A stretch of 64,000 bases of DNA from Paenibacillus sp. Soil787 (GCF_001429545.1 NZ_LMSP01000012.1:390555-454554), one strand, 5' to 3'. Shown: positions 54,280-64,000, numbered from the stretch's first letter. Translations and numbers: made by a program. The notes: generated from the sequence alone by a model not told the origin.

Positions 54280-56154
54280 TCATTTTGAAAGTGGGTACAA
54301 GTGGAAATCATGCCGATTCGACTTTTCCCATACATACTTCGTTAGGTCTACGCACATCTCATAGGCCAGAAAAGGGGTCATCAGATAGATGCCATTAAAG
54401 AAAGGCATTGCTGCATCCAGAAGCTCTTTGGCAATCTCAACGCCCATTGCCCGTCCTGCTTCGCCCTTGAGTCCATTCATGCGTTCTCTTACTTCATCGG
54501 ATAACCGAATACCTGGAACTTCATTATGCAGATATTCAGCGTTCCCTCCGCTAGCCAGCGGAGCAATACCTATGAAAATCGGTATATTTAAATGCTTCGT
54601 CGCTTCATAAATTTGTTCAATCAGCTTAGCGTCGTAGACGGGCTGCGTCATGATGTAATCGGCGCCAGCTTCAATCTTGCGTTCCAAGCGCTGAACCGCT
54701 TTGTCCAAATGTTTCACATTCGGATTAAAAGCAGCCCCAACAACGAAGTTGGCTTTCTGCTTTAGCGGCTTACCCGAGAAGGCAATGCCTTCGTTAAGCT
54801 GCTTAATCATGCGAATAATCTCGAATGAGGTCAGATCGTAGACGGAGCTGGACCCAGGGAGATCGCCGAATTTGGCGGGATCGCCGGTCACGGCCAGCAC
54901 GTGGTCAATACCTAGTGCGTGAAGACCCATCAGATGGGACTGCGTCCCAATCATGTTGCGGTCGCGGCACGCGATGTGGATCAGCGGTCGCGTGCTTAAG
55001 CGTTCCTGCACGAGGTAGCCGAGGGCCAGGTTGCTCATGCGCGTCACGGCCAGTGAATTGTCGGCCATCGTAATGGCGTCGACATGGGCATCCTGCAGGG
55101 CCTTAGACCCCTGCATAAATTTCTCGATGTCGAGATCCCGCGGGGGATCCAGCTCGACAATGACGGTTTTGCGCTGCTTCACGATTTCGAGCAGCGAAGG
55201 TTTGCCTGCCGGCGGCGCAGGCTTCGCCGGGGCGGGCTCGCTCACGCGCACAGCTCGCGCGGAGGACACCGTACCAGGCGCAGCTGGGACGTAGCCTTGC
55301 AGCGCCTGAGCGACGGCGGCGATATGCTCCGGCGTGGTGCCGCAGCAGCCGCCGATGATGCGCGCGCCGAGGTCAGCGAAGCGCAGAGCGCTCTCGGCGA
55401 AGTACTGAGGCGTCGCCGCATAGGTGTAGTGCCCGTCGACGTAGTCGGGCAGCCCCGCGTTCGGGAACGCGGAGAACGGGATGCCGGCGATTGGAGTTAG
55501 CTTCTCCATCGAACGGAGAATCCCGTTCGGGCCGACGCGGCAGTTGAAGCCAATAACGTCAGCCCCGTCGTCGCGCAACCGCCCGAACGCTTCTTGCAGC
55601 GGAACGCCGTCTTGGGTGCTGCCAGTGCCTTCGTTAGCGAACTGACAAATGACAGGCAGCTCACTCATGCTGCGAATGATGCGCAGCGCGAGCTGCAGCT
55701 CTTCCAAATCATAAAAGGTCTCAAGCAATAGCCCATCTACAGGTGAATCCAGCAAGATGCCAATCTGCTCGCGGAGTGATTCCTCAACATCCGACGTACG
55801 AACGTTTTTGCGCTTGCCCGCACGAATAGATCCGATAGCTCCAACGACATATGCTTCGTCGCCAACCGCTTTTCTGGCAAGCTCAACACCTGCGCGGTTA
55901 ATGGCTTCAACATCGCCTTCTAATCCGTACTTGGATAATTTTTCGCGATTAGCCGAGAATGTATTCGTTTCAATAAGACGCGCACCTGCCTCAAAATAAC
56001 GGCGGTGCACGTCAGCAACCGTTTCCGGTCTAAGCAAATTCAATTCTTCATAAGAAATGCCGACAGGAAATCCCATCTGATATAAATAAGTCCCCATAGC
56101 GCCGTCACCGATTATAATGTCCCGCTGCAGCGCCGTACGAAGATCCAATTTCAT
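54280..56154 (-). CDS. yitJ: Bifunctional homocysteine S-methyltransferase / methylenetetrahydrofolate reductase
   Basis: A 624-residue two-domain enzyme of methionine and one-carbon metabolism. The first 290 residues form a homocysteine methyltransferase barrel (IIGDGAMGTYLY, ETNTFSAN, zinc motif GGCCGTTPEHI). A Pro/Ala-rich linker (about 295-320) follows, then a MetF-type flavin reductase domain (VELDPPRD, ITMADNSLAVTRMSN, VTGDPAKFGD, DYIMTQPVYD). No SAM riboswitch is seen in the 36-base gap to dapF, so control must lie further upstream. Confidence 0.93.
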   Translation of the reverse strand: MKLDLRTALQRDIIIGDGAMGTYLYQMGFPVGISYEELNLLRPETVADVHRRYFEAGARLIETNTFSANREKLSKYGLEGDVEAINRAGVELARKAVGDEAYVVGAIGSIRAGKRKNVRTSDVEESLREQIGILLDSPVDGLLLETFYDLEELQLALRIIRSMSELPVICQFANEGTGSTQDGVPLQEAFGRLRDDGADVIGFNCRVGPNGILRSMEKLTPIAGIPFSAFPNAGLPDYVDGHYTYAATPQYFAESALRFADLGARIIGGCCGTTPEHIAAVAQALQGYVPAAPGTVSSARAVRVSEPAPAKPAPPAGKPSLLEIVKQRKTVIVELDPPRDLDIEKFMQGSKALQDAHVDAITMADNSLAVTRMSNLALGYLVQERLSTRPLIHIACRDRNMIGTQSHLMGLHALGIDHVLAVTGDPAKFGDLPGSSSVYDLTSFEIIRMIKQLNEGIAFSGKPLKQKANFVVGAAFNPNVKHLDKAVQRLERKIEAGADYIMTQPVYDAKLIEQIYEATKHLNIPIFIGIAPLASGGNAEYLHNEVPGIRLSDEVRERMNGLKGEAGRAMGVEIAKELLDAAMPFFNGIYLMTPFLAYEMCVDLTKYVWEKSNRHDFHLYPLSK

Positions 56155-56190
56155 AATAAATTCCCCACCTACCAAAAAAATGTAATGAAC

Positions 56191-57021
56191 TTAAAGCGTG
56201 CCCGTAAATACTTCTTCTGCAGGTCCGGTCATATAAACATGGTTATCCGCTTCATTCCATTCGATAAACAACTCTCCGCCTTTGAGCGAAACTGTCGCTT
56301 CACGGTCCGTTAAACCGTTTAATACGGAAGATACAAGCGTTGCACAAGCGCCAGTTCCGCAAGCAAGTGTAGGACCTGCTCCTCTTTCCCAAACGCGCAT
56401 ATCCGTATAAGCACGATTTTTTACCGTAACGAATTCGACATTGATTTTACGCGGGAACATCGGATGCACTTCGAGCTTCGGCCCCCATGTGGCCAGATCG
56501 AAATTCACAGCATCCTCCACATAAATGACACAGTGCGGATTCCCCATCGAAACCGCTGTAAAACGAAATTCTTTTCCGTCCACTTCAATCGGGTAATTAA
56601 TAACTTTAGCTTCATCGACCGTAGTTGGGACTTGAAGGCCGTTCAGGATCGGTTGACCCATATCTACGCGAACCGTCCGAACTTTGCCATCTTGTACGTT
56701 TAATTGTACCTTTTGTACGCCTGCGCCAAGTGTTTCAACGGTAATCTCCGTTTTATCAATTAGCTTATGATCGTATACATATTTAGAAACGCAGCGAATG
56801 GCATTGCCGCATTGCTCGGCTTCAGAACCGTCGGAGTTCATAATGCGCATTTTGAAATCAGCCTTGTCAGAAGGAAGAATATAGACGATGCCGTCGGCTC
56901 CAATACTAAAGAAACGATTGCATAGCTGGATCGCACGCTGATCTGCATCAGCAGGAAGTTCTTTCTCACCAGCTACTACGATAAAGTCGTTGCCTAGACC
57001 ATGCATTTTTGTGAAATTCAT
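56191..57021 (-). CDS. dapF: Diaminopimelate epimerase
   Basis: A 276-residue enzyme that converts LL- to meso-diaminopimelate for lysine and peptidoglycan synthesis. The two catalytic cysteines are in EQCGNAIRCV and ACGTGACATLVS, and HGLGNDFIVV begins the protein. GGGAGTG precedes the ATG. It may be cotranscribed with the methionine enzyme downstream. Confidence 0.97.
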   Translation of the reverse strand: MNFTKMHGLGNDFIVVAGEKELPADADQRAIQLCNRFFSIGADGIVYILPSDKADFKMRIMNSDGSEAEQCGNAIRCVSKYVYDHKLIDKTEITVETLGAGVQKVQLNVQDGKVRTVRVDMGQPILNGLQVPTTVDEAKVINYPIEVDGKEFRFTAVSMGNPHCVIYVEDAVNFDLATWGPKLEVHPMFPRKINVEFVTVKNRAYTDMRVWERGAGPTLACGTGACATLVSSVLNGLTDREATVSLKGGELFIEWNEADNHVYMTGPAEEVFTGTL

Positions 57022-57220
57022 TGTTTATAGCACTCCCAGTATGCGGTTTAGCCATTATCATAGCGTAAAAATGTCTTGATGCATAGTCCTTACTTCCCAT
57101 TCCAACCGAATATCTCTCTGATTCGCCACGACATGAGCTAATGGGATAGTGTTACTAGCTGAATTATTCGATATCCGACTTTTACATCCCATCCCATGGA
57201 GATCTAAGGCCCGTTTCAAG

Positions 57221-57246
57221 CAAAAAAGCCGCCTCAAGGCAGCTTT
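57221..57246 (-). terminator. Intrinsic terminator of the P-type ATPase gene
   Basis: Minus strand AAAGCTGCC-TTGA-GGCGGCTTTTTT, 47 bases after the stop. It separates the ATPase from dapF. Confidence 0.85.
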
Positions 57247-57292
57247 GTGCACCACTTTCATTTCAAATGAGAAAAAGGTTGCCTTCAAATCC

Positions 57293-60088
57293 CTATCTAA
57301 AACTCGGCTTGGACGAATTGTACGAAACAGAACGAGGTGAATTCTTGTTGCGCTTTGGCGACAGCACGCTGCCCAGTCCCATTAAAAAGGTCGGAATGCC
57401 AGCGGCGACCAGAACCAGAATCCAATCCTTCCAACCAAGTGGAACGGTTTTGAAGATAGGTTGAAGAGCTTCCACATACATAACGGCCAACATCAAGATG
57501 AGCGAGGAAAGCACAGCGAGAACAAGGTACCGATTTTGAAAAGGATTACGGTGGAAAATAGAGCGTGAGCTGCGGCAATCGAACACATGAATGAGTTGAG
57601 CCATGACCAAAGTGGCAAATGCAACGCTTTGCGCTTTCACTAAGGTATCAGCATCAGATGGGTTGACTCGCAATACGAGCCAGAAAGCACCCAAGGTGCA
57701 AACGCCGATCAGAATACCTCTGGAAATAATTTTCCAACCCAAACGTCTTGCGAAAATATTTTCTTTTGACGAGCGCGGCTTGTGCTGCATCAAATCCTTC
57801 TCCGCTTGATCCACACCCAGCGCCATAGCAGGAAGGCCATCGGTGACAAGATTCACCCATAGAATTTGAATCGGTACTAGCGGCAAAGGGAGACCGGCCA
57901 TCATCGCAATGAACATCGTCATAATTTCGCCCACATTCGAGGCAAGCAGATACCGGATGAATTTACGAATATTTTCATAGATACCGCGTCCTTCTTCAAT
58001 CGCTGCAACGATCGTGGAGAAGTTATCATCGCTGAGAATTAAAGAGGAAGCTTCCTTGGATACATCCGTTCCTGTAATCCCCATCGCGATGCCGATATCC
58101 GCAGCTTTGATCGCTGGTGCATCGTTCACGCCATCCCCCGTCATAGCGACGACATGTCCTTTACGCTGCAAAGCTTTGACGATACGCAGTTTATGCTCAG
58201 GGGAAACTCTCGCATACACGTAGGTATCATTCACTTTAGCATCCAGTTCATCGTCCGAGAGACTCGCAATCTGCTGACCGCTCATGCTGACTCCATTTGC
58301 TGGAATCATACCAAGCTGCTTAGCGATCGCCTCAGCAGTTGTCTGATGGTCACCTGTAATCATGATCGTTTTGATGCCTGCTTTACGGCACTTTGAGATT
58401 GACTCACGAACTTCTTTGCGCGGTGGATCAATCATGCCGGTTAATCCGACAAAGATCAGACTGTTTTCTACATCCTCATAATCCTCGTATCGGTCACTGC
58501 TCTTAAGTTCTTTGTAAGCAATCCCCAACACCCGCAGAGCGGATTTGGCCATGCCTTCGTTGGCAGAAATCACTTTCTGTTTCAGCGTTGACGTAAACGG
58601 AATCACTTTTCCATCCCATAGGATGTAGCTGCAATGTTGAATGAGAACATCAGGAGCGCCCTTCGTGCAAGCCATCCGACCATGCTCAGAAGTCACAAGA
58701 ACAGACATCCGTTTACGCTCAGAGTCAAAAGGAAATTCGGCGATACGCTTATATTTCTCGCTTAGCGACTCCTGGGTAATGCCACTCTTCGCACTCAGGA
58801 CCACTAATGCACCTTCGGTTGGATCCCCTTTAATGTTCCATACAGAGACGACGCCGTCTTTGCCGTCCTTGCCCTTCTTCCGTTTCAACTCCTGCTTTTC
58901 CTCATACAAGGTTGCATTATTACAAAGCACGGACACGTGAAGCAGCCTGCTGAGTGATGGGTTCTTAAGCGCATCGGTGTTTTGTCCACTTAATTGGATA
59001 TCCCCAACCGGCGTATACCCGTCGCCCGTCACTTCCAGCACATCGCCGCCCACCCATAAGTGCGTAACCGTCATTTTATTCTGCGTCAGCGTTCCTGTTT
59101 TATCAGAGCAGATGACCGAGGCACAGCCTAAGGTTTCTACAGAAGGCAATTTCCTTACAATGGCTTTGCGCTTAATCATACGCTGTACGCCGAGTGCAAG
59201 CGCAATGGTTACTATAGCCGGAAGTCCTTCCGGAATAGCGGCGACGGCTAAGCTGACACCCGCCAGGAACATCGCATAAGGTGGTTGTCCATGCATAATA
59301 CCTGCGATAACAACGAGAACTGTCAGTGCAATCGCAACGATAATCAGAATCTTCCCAAGCTGTTCCAAGCGATGCTGAAGCGGCGTTTCCATCGATTCTG
59401 TATTTTGAATCAGATCAGCGATTTTCCCCATCTCCGTGCTCATCCCGACACGAACCACAATAGCTTTGGCCGTTCCACGCGATACCATCGTACCCATGAA
59501 ACCCAGGTTGCGCTGATCCCCCAGTGGTACTTCATCGTTAGATATAGGCGATGTTATTTTGCTGACGGCCACCGACTCCCCTGTTAGGGCTGACTCCTCG
59601 ATATATACGCCATTCGTTTCCAGAAAGCGCACATCTGCCGGCACCCGGTCCCCACTTTCGAGCAAAATAATATCGCCTGGGACCAAATCACGAGCTGGTA
59701 TTTGATGAGCTGCGCCTTCTCTCCAAACATTTGCATTAGGGGCTGATAGTTCTTTAAGTGCACGTAATGAACGTTCCGCACGAAATTCCTGTGTAAAACC
59801 AAGAATGCCATTCATCACAATAATAACGATAATGGTAATGGCATCTAAATATTCACCCAGCAAGCCGGAAATCAAGGTCGCCCCCAATAAGACTAGCACC
59901 ATGAAATCTTTGAATTGATTCAAAAGCAGTGTAATCGGAGAAACACGCTTCCCTTCGGAAAGCTCGTTTCGACCAACTTCCGCCTGTCGCTTCCAAGCTT
60001 CCTCCCAGGGCAATCCTTGCTGCATGCTCACCTGCTGTGACTGCAGGACTTCTTCCGATGTCAACTGGTACCACTTATTCTGACTCAT
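57293..60088 (-). CDS. yloB: Calcium-transporting P-type ATPase (type IIA, YloB-like)
   Basis: A 931-residue P2A ATPase with about ten membrane helices. Landmarks: TGES of the actuator domain, PEGLP in helix 4, phosphorylation site DKTGTLTQNKM, TGDGVNDAPAIK hinge, and the SERCA-like cation N-terminal domain. It likely exports calcium; B. subtilis YloB is a vegetative/spore Ca pump encoded beside yloA. The ATG at 60088 follows GAAGGG. It is divergent from yloA. Confidence 0.93.
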   Translation of the reverse strand: MSQNKWYQLTSEEVLQSQQVSMQQGLPWEEAWKRQAEVGRNELSEGKRVSPITLLLNQFKDFMVLVLLGATLISGLLGEYLDAITIIVIIVMNGILGFTQEFRAERSLRALKELSAPNANVWREGAAHQIPARDLVPGDIILLESGDRVPADVRFLETNGVYIEESALTGESVAVSKITSPISNDEVPLGDQRNLGFMGTMVSRGTAKAIVVRVGMSTEMGKIADLIQNTESMETPLQHRLEQLGKILIIVAIALTVLVVIAGIMHGQPPYAMFLAGVSLAVAAIPEGLPAIVTIALALGVQRMIKRKAIVRKLPSVETLGCASVICSDKTGTLTQNKMTVTHLWVGGDVLEVTGDGYTPVGDIQLSGQNTDALKNPSLSRLLHVSVLCNNATLYEEKQELKRKKGKDGKDGVVSVWNIKGDPTEGALVVLSAKSGITQESLSEKYKRIAEFPFDSERKRMSVLVTSEHGRMACTKGAPDVLIQHCSYILWDGKVIPFTSTLKQKVISANEGMAKSALRVLGIAYKELKSSDRYEDYEDVENSLIFVGLTGMIDPPRKEVRESISKCRKAGIKTIMITGDHQTTAEAIAKQLGMIPANGVSMSGQQIASLSDDELDAKVNDTYVYARVSPEHKLRIVKALQRKGHVVAMTGDGVNDAPAIKAADIGIAMGITGTDVSKEASSLILSDDNFSTIVAAIEEGRGIYENIRKFIRYLLASNVGEIMTMFIAMMAGLPLPLVPIQILWVNLVTDGLPAMALGVDQAEKDLMQHKPRSSKENIFARRLGWKIISRGILIGVCTLGAFWLVLRVNPSDADTLVKAQSVAFATLVMAQLIHVFDCRSSRSIFHRNPFQNRYLVLAVLSSLILMLAVMYVEALQPIFKTVPLGWKDWILVLVAAGIPTFLMGLGSVLSPKRNKNSPRSVSYNSSKPSFR

Positions 60089-60314
60089 CTGCCCTTCTCC
60101 CTCCCACTTCCACATAATCTCGCCATTAACTCATAAGTAAATGTATTCAGACAAGCAGGAAAATATCCCTGAAATCATCTTTCTTGCCGACTAACGCTTA
60201 AGTTTTTGTGAAAAGTATGGCATCATAGAGGTTAGCAAAGTTTTTATCCGAGGAGATAATTGTGATTTCAACGCACATTGCAGTTAGCTCCCTAGAAATG
60301 GAGTTGTATGTATC

Positions 60315-62075
60315 ATGGCTTTAGACGGACTAGTCCTTCATGCAATTGTTCACGAACTGCAAGCGTGTGTAGGAGGCCGAATCAATAAAATTCACCAGCC
60401 CACCGAAAATGACGTTATTATGCACATCCGAGCACAAGGGCAAAATGTGAAACTTCTTCTTTCAGCAAATCCTACCTATCCGAGGGTCCAAATCACCGAG
60501 CAGTCCTCGTTAAATCCAATGGATGCTCCTATGTTCTGCATGCTGCTTCGCAAGCACTGTGAGAGCGGTGTGATTGAAGCCGTGGAACAAATCGGCATGG
60601 AGCGGGTCATCCGTATGCAAATTCGTCATCGCGATGAATTAGGAGATATGAGCACCAAACAGATTATTGTAGAAATCATGGGCCGTCACAGCAATATTAT
60701 TCTTCTGGACCCGGCAACAGAAACGATTCTAGACGGCATCCATCACGTAACGCCCGCAATAAGTTCTTATCGGATTGTTATGCCGGGAAGCAGGTATGTC
60801 ACGCCGCCAGAACAGAATAAGCAAAATCCACTAGAGGCCGATGCCTCTTCGTTCCTGCAAGCTATTCATCAAGATTCCGGTGAAGAAGAGTCCAAGGATA
60901 AACCAGAACAAAAATTAGTTCATACATTCAGTGGTTTAAGCCCTTTGATCGCCAAAGAAATCGTATACCGCAGCCGTCAAGACGGGAACAACGAACATAA
61001 ATTAGACCCAACGGCCCTGTGGACAGCTTTCGATGGTGTAATGACGGCTGTACGGCAGCATCGCTACGAACCCGTCATTGTGGAGCAAGAAGGTACTGGT
61101 AAATTGTTCTTTGCCATGACACCTTTAACACACATTACCGGCATTTCCACGTCCTATGCGACTCCGAGTGATTGTTTGGAGCATTTTTATGGCGATAAAG
61201 CGGAAAGAGATACGGTCAAACAACGTGTGGCCGATTTGCTCCGTTTTTTGCATAATGAAGCGAATAAAAATGTTAAAAAGTTGGAAAAACTTCAAGAAAC
61301 CGTTGATGACTCCAAAGATGCCGACAAATACCGGATTCTCGGCGAGCTGTTGACGGCCTCCCTTCACCTGATCAAAAGAGGGGATCGCGAGGTCGAGATC
61401 ATCAACTACTATGATGAAGACCAGGCTTTGATAAAAATAAAGCTGGATCCGCTATTGAACCCCTCTGAAAATGCTCAGCGGTATTTTAAAAAGTACACAA
61501 AAATGAAAAACAGCACCGCGATTGTCGAGGAACAAATTGCACAAACCCATCAAGAGATTACGTATTTAAACTCCTTACTGCAGCAGCTTAGTGTCGCTTC
61601 TTTAACCGATATCGAAGAGATCCGCGATGAGCTTATGGAGCAAGGTTATGTACGTGACCGCAACAAAAAACAGCGTAAAAAGAAAAAGAAAGATAAGCCG
61701 GCTTTGGCCTGCTACCTTTCCAGTGAAGGTGTCCCAATCTATGTTGGTAAAAATAATACGCAGAACGAATATTTAACGAATCGGCTTGCCTCTTCGATGG
61801 ATACATGGCTGCATACGAAGGATATTCCTGGCTCCCATGTCGTTATTCGCAGCGATAGCTACTCAGAGACTACCCTGCTGGAGGCAGCCCAATTGGCCGC
61901 CTATTTCAGTCAAGCCAAACATTCCAGCCAAGTCCCTGTTGACTATACAGCTATCAAACATGTCCACAAGCCGAATGGATCAAAGCCCGGATTTGTTATT
62001 TATGTGAATCAGAAGACACTATTTGTAACGCCGGATGAGAACATGATTAAGCAGATGAACGTTACGATAAAATAA
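60315..62075 (+). CDS. yloA: Ribosome quality-control factor RqcH (NFACT, YloA)
   Basis: A 586-residue NFACT protein. NFACT-N (MALDGLVLHAIVHEL, GGRINKIHQP), helix-hairpin-helix region, coiled coils (about 280-330 and 385-430), and the NFACT-R domain near the end (GKNNTQNEYLTNRLA, TWLHTKDIPGSHVVIR). RqcH adds C-terminal alanine tails to nascent chains on stalled 50S subunits. Start ATG with GGAG 11 bases upstream. Confidence 0.94.
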   Translation: MALDGLVLHAIVHELQACVGGRINKIHQPTENDVIMHIRAQGQNVKLLLSANPTYPRVQITEQSSLNPMDAPMFCMLLRKHCESGVIEAVEQIGMERVIRMQIRHRDELGDMSTKQIIVEIMGRHSNIILLDPATETILDGIHHVTPAISSYRIVMPGSRYVTPPEQNKQNPLEADASSFLQAIHQDSGEEESKDKPEQKLVHTFSGLSPLIAKEIVYRSRQDGNNEHKLDPTALWTAFDGVMTAVRQHRYEPVIVEQEGTGKLFFAMTPLTHITGISTSYATPSDCLEHFYGDKAERDTVKQRVADLLRFLHNEANKNVKKLEKLQETVDDSKDADKYRILGELLTASLHLIKRGDREVEIINYYDEDQALIKIKLDPLLNPSENAQRYFKKYTKMKNSTAIVEEQIAQTHQEITYLNSLLQQLSVASLTDIEEIRDELMEQGYVRDRNKKQRKKKKKDKPALACYLSSEGVPIYVGKNNTQNEYLTNRLASSMDTWLHTKDIPGSHVVIRSDSYSETTLLEAAQLAAYFSQAKHSSQVPVDYTAIKHVHKPNGSKPGFVIYVNQKTLFVTPDENMIKQMNVTIK

Positions 62076-62084
62076 CATTCATTT

Positions 62085-62181
62085 GGATAGAAAGATAAAC
62101 GACTTCGTCGTCCTTCAGGGACGAGCGCTTTTGTCAAGGTAGATGCGAAGCAAAAGTATAAAACTTATACTCTCTTATCTA
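62085..62181. repeat. Diverged inverted copy of the 93-bp hairpin-rich repeat
   Basis: The reverse complement aligns over its length with 46724-46816, sharing GCTTCGCATC, ACCTTGACAAA, the GTCC..GGAC stem and AGTCGTTTATC. It lies 10 bases after the yloA stop. Confidence 0.75.
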
Positions 62182-62279
62182 CAGAAAAAAACTCAGGCTC
62201 TGCCTAAGGTCCTTGGTGAAAACCCATTCTTGAGTGCATAGGGGGGGTTCCAAGAACTGTTGAAACGGCCCACAATTAA

Positions 62280-62455
62280 TGCGAAAGTGCAGATATTTTT
62301 GTTAAAACCGTTTGAAAAGAGGAAAAGCCTGCTATTATGCAGGAATTTTCTGATTTTCCATCCTGAAATTAAAAAAGACCGCAAAAGCCTGCACGATTGC
62401 AGGAATTTACGAATAGGAGCTATTCAAAGAAAAAAGCATGTACAATTGCAGGTTA
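62280..62455. repeat. Array of short CTGC/GCAGG hairpins
   Basis: AAAAGCCTGC-TATTAT-GCAGG (62323-62343) and AAAAGCCTGC-ACGATT-GCAGG (62383-62403) lie exactly 60 bases apart. A third degenerate copy (GCATGTACAATTGCAGG) follows at 62436-62452 and a partial one ends at 62292. Confidence 0.7.
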
Positions 62456-62575
62456 TCACAAACAAACATAGTCACTTCATCTCATTAAAGCTCGCTCAAA
62501 CCTAAACTTATAAATGTTAAATAAGGGTTAAGCTTTCGCTTAAACCAAACCCGAACCATATAAATTCTGGCTTGT

Positions 62576-62615
62576 AAATAAAGAACCTAGCGGCTTACCG
62601 CTAGGTTCTTTATTT
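62576..62615. terminator. Perfect bidirectional terminator
   Basis: An 18-bp perfect stem (AAATAAAGAACCTAGCGG and its complement) with a CTTA loop, 8 bases after the UDP-glucose dehydrogenase stop on the minus strand. Confidence 0.92.
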
Positions 62616-62622
62616 CATGATT

Positions 62623-63954
62623 TTATGAAATAACCACATCCAACACGGCTGTTTTCCTACCGATCGACACATAGGTAAAACCGAGTCTACTCATCTCTTC
62701 TGGTTCAAATATATTCCGACCATCCACGATGAGGGATTCCTTCACAAGACTTCTGACCAGACGCCAATTCAAGCGGCGAATCTCATCCCACTCCGTCGTG
62801 ATAACCACCGCGTCAGCCTCATGGAGGGCAAGATAAGGATCGGTGAACAGGTTCACTTCCGGAAGGAGCTGAGCGGCATGCCTTGTAGATACAGGGTCAT
62901 AGGCATTAACTATGGCGCCCCGTTCTTTAAGTGCGGCAATAATATCAAGCGCAGGAGCATCACGTAAATCGTCTGTATTGGGCTTAAAAGCCAAACCTAA
63001 TACAGTTATTCGCTTCCCATTCAAATTGCCGACTGCACGTTCAATTTTATGTACGAAGCGTTCTCTCTGCAGGTGATTCACTTCAATCACGGAACGTAAT
63101 ATTTTGAAATCATAATCGACGTTCTGAGCAAGCTTAAGCTGCGCTTTCGTATCTTTGGGGAAGCAGGAGCCCCCGTATCCAATACCCGCGTTCAGGAAAT
63201 GAGGACCAATCCGGCGATCCAGCCCCATTCCTTTGGCCACAAGGCCAACATTAGCCCCCACCTTCTCACACACATGAGCCATTTCGTTAATAAATGAAAT
63301 TTTGGCTGCCAGAAAGGCGTTGGAGGCGTATTTGATAAGCTCAGCGCTTTCGCGGTCTGTCAGAAGCAGCTCAGTACGTAAAGAAGCGTGCAGGGCAGCA
63401 ACTCGAGCTCCTGCTTCCTGGTGATCTGCACCAATGACGACACGATCCGGATGAAAGGTATCCTCTATCGCAGATCCTTCTCTAAGAAATTCAGGGTTGG
63501 AAACAACATGTATGTCTAAATCAGCAGCAGCTAAAGACTTCAACTGCTCTTCTACCCAGCGACCCGTACCTACCGGTACGGTACTTTTCATCACGATGAT
63601 CTTGGAAGTAGTGGAATAGGCGGCAATACTTGCAATGACACTGTTAACTTGGGTCATATCCACATCGCCATTGTCCATTGTTGGTGTTCCAACAGCAATG
63701 AAGATGATATCGGATAAGAATATGGCGTCACTGATTAACGATGTAAACGATAGGCGGCGGGCTATTAGATTGGACGAGACTAGCTCCTTCAGACCAGGTT
63801 CATAAATTGGAATATCCCCTTGCTGCAAGCGAGCTATCTTTCCTTCGTCACGATCAGCGCAAATCACCTGATGCCCCATCTCCGCGAAGCAAGTACCCGA
63901 TACCAGACCGACATATCCCGTTCCAATAACCGCAATTCGCTGCACCTGTACCAT
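62623..63954 (-). CDS. UDP-glucose 6-dehydrogenase
   Basis: A 443-residue NAD-dependent enzyme making UDP-glucuronate for surface polysaccharides. Rossmann motif GTGYVGLVSGTCFAE, TVPVGTG, EFLREGSA, and the catalytic cysteine in GYGGSCFPKDT are present, with the second Rossmann domain at VLGLAFKPNTDD. GGGAGG lies nine bases before the chosen ATG; another ATG at 63963 is possible with four-base spacing. No glycosyltransferase genes lie within the window. Confidence 0.94.
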   Translation of the reverse strand: MVQVQRIAVIGTGYVGLVSGTCFAEMGHQVICADRDEGKIARLQQGDIPIYEPGLKELVSSNLIARRLSFTSLISDAIFLSDIIFIAVGTPTMDNGDVDMTQVNSVIASIAAYSTTSKIIVMKSTVPVGTGRWVEEQLKSLAAADLDIHVVSNPEFLREGSAIEDTFHPDRVVIGADHQEAGARVAALHASLRTELLLTDRESAELIKYASNAFLAAKISFINEMAHVCEKVGANVGLVAKGMGLDRRIGPHFLNAGIGYGGSCFPKDTKAQLKLAQNVDYDFKILRSVIEVNHLQRERFVHKIERAVGNLNGKRITVLGLAFKPNTDDLRDAPALDIIAALKERGAIVNAYDPVSTRHAAQLLPEVNLFTDPYLALHEADAVVITTEWDEIRRLNWRLVRSLVKESLIVDGRNIFEPEEMSRLGFTYVSIGRKTAVLDVVIS

Positions 63955-64000
63955 GCCATCCAACCTCCCAAGTTTCCATCCGCGTTTCTCTATTTTAAAT

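Larger units (their letters stand above)
62076..62622. other. Gene-free interval holding repeats and a terminator
   Basis: Contains a diverged copy of the 93-bp repeat, an array of CTGCA-type hairpins and the terminator of the UDP-glucose dehydrogenase gene. No coding frame is supported. Confidence 0.6.

Noticed and set aside
57058..57288. 76-codon minus-strand frame between dapF and the P-type ATPase gene
   Set aside because: No ribosome site, contains the ATPase terminator, no similarity to a known family.

Overview
The window looks like a chromosomal segment of a spore-forming Paenibacillus-type firmicute. The sporulation genes (spoVM, ylbJ, a spoVIF-like gene) and the gene order point there. 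The right half reproduces the well-known B. subtilis yloC-remA-gmk-rpoZ-coaBC-priA-def-fmt-rsmB-rlmN-prpC-prkC-rsgA-rpe-spoVM-rpmB-yloU-fakA-recG order. The left edge carries ylbJ/ylbL-coaD-rsmD and ylbN-rpmF-fapR-plsX. No tRNA, rRNA or CRISPR array was seen.

Layout. (1) 1-6.2 kb: core genes for phospholipid synthesis (plsX, fapR), ribosomal protein L32, CoA synthesis (coaD), rRNA methylation (rsmD) and sporulation (ylbJ). (2) 6.2-32.8 kb: an accessory block between rsmD and recG. It holds a secreted S53 (sedolisin) protease flanked by a duplicated gene tail; a plasmid-style ParA plus ribbon-helix-helix pair with clustered short DNA repeats; a membrane AAA+ protease related to FtsH; small membrane proteins; a GNAT acetyltransferase; two lipoproteins (a repeat protein and a NodB deacetylase); an ABC-F protein behind a likely attenuator; a zinc (Zur) regulon; a transposase-like protein that has lost its usual catalytic motif; a small MITE-like element among microsatellites; a metallophosphoesterase; an SRAP protein; a LexA-controlled Y-family polymerase cassette; and an alpha-L-fucosidase. 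(3) 32.8-57 kb: the conserved housekeeping run, nearly all on the minus strand and closely packed. (4) 57-64 kb: dapF, a calcium-type P-type ATPase, the ribosome quality-control factor RqcH/YloA, and a UDP-glucose dehydrogenase.

How genes work together. FapR represses lipid genes through an operator just upstream of itself. FakA and a DegV/FakB-type protein probably form a fatty-acid kinase pair. PrkC and PrpC are a kinase/phosphatase pair coupled to the ribosome GTPase RsgA. Zur, two COG0523 GTPases and a YcgR/YcgQ-type membrane pair appear to be one zinc-starvation regulon, with three matching operators. The Y-family polymerase, a YolD-domain fusion and a paralogous small protein form one SOS-controlled operon.

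The most unusual signals are: the ParA/RHH locus whose short repeats lie in its promoter and also inside both coding sequences; the SOS cassette with paralogous proteins on both sides of the polymerase; the duplicated RHH gene tail around the protease; and several families of hairpin-rich intergenic repeats, with periods of 40, 52 and 93 bp, plus a 254-bp TIR element.
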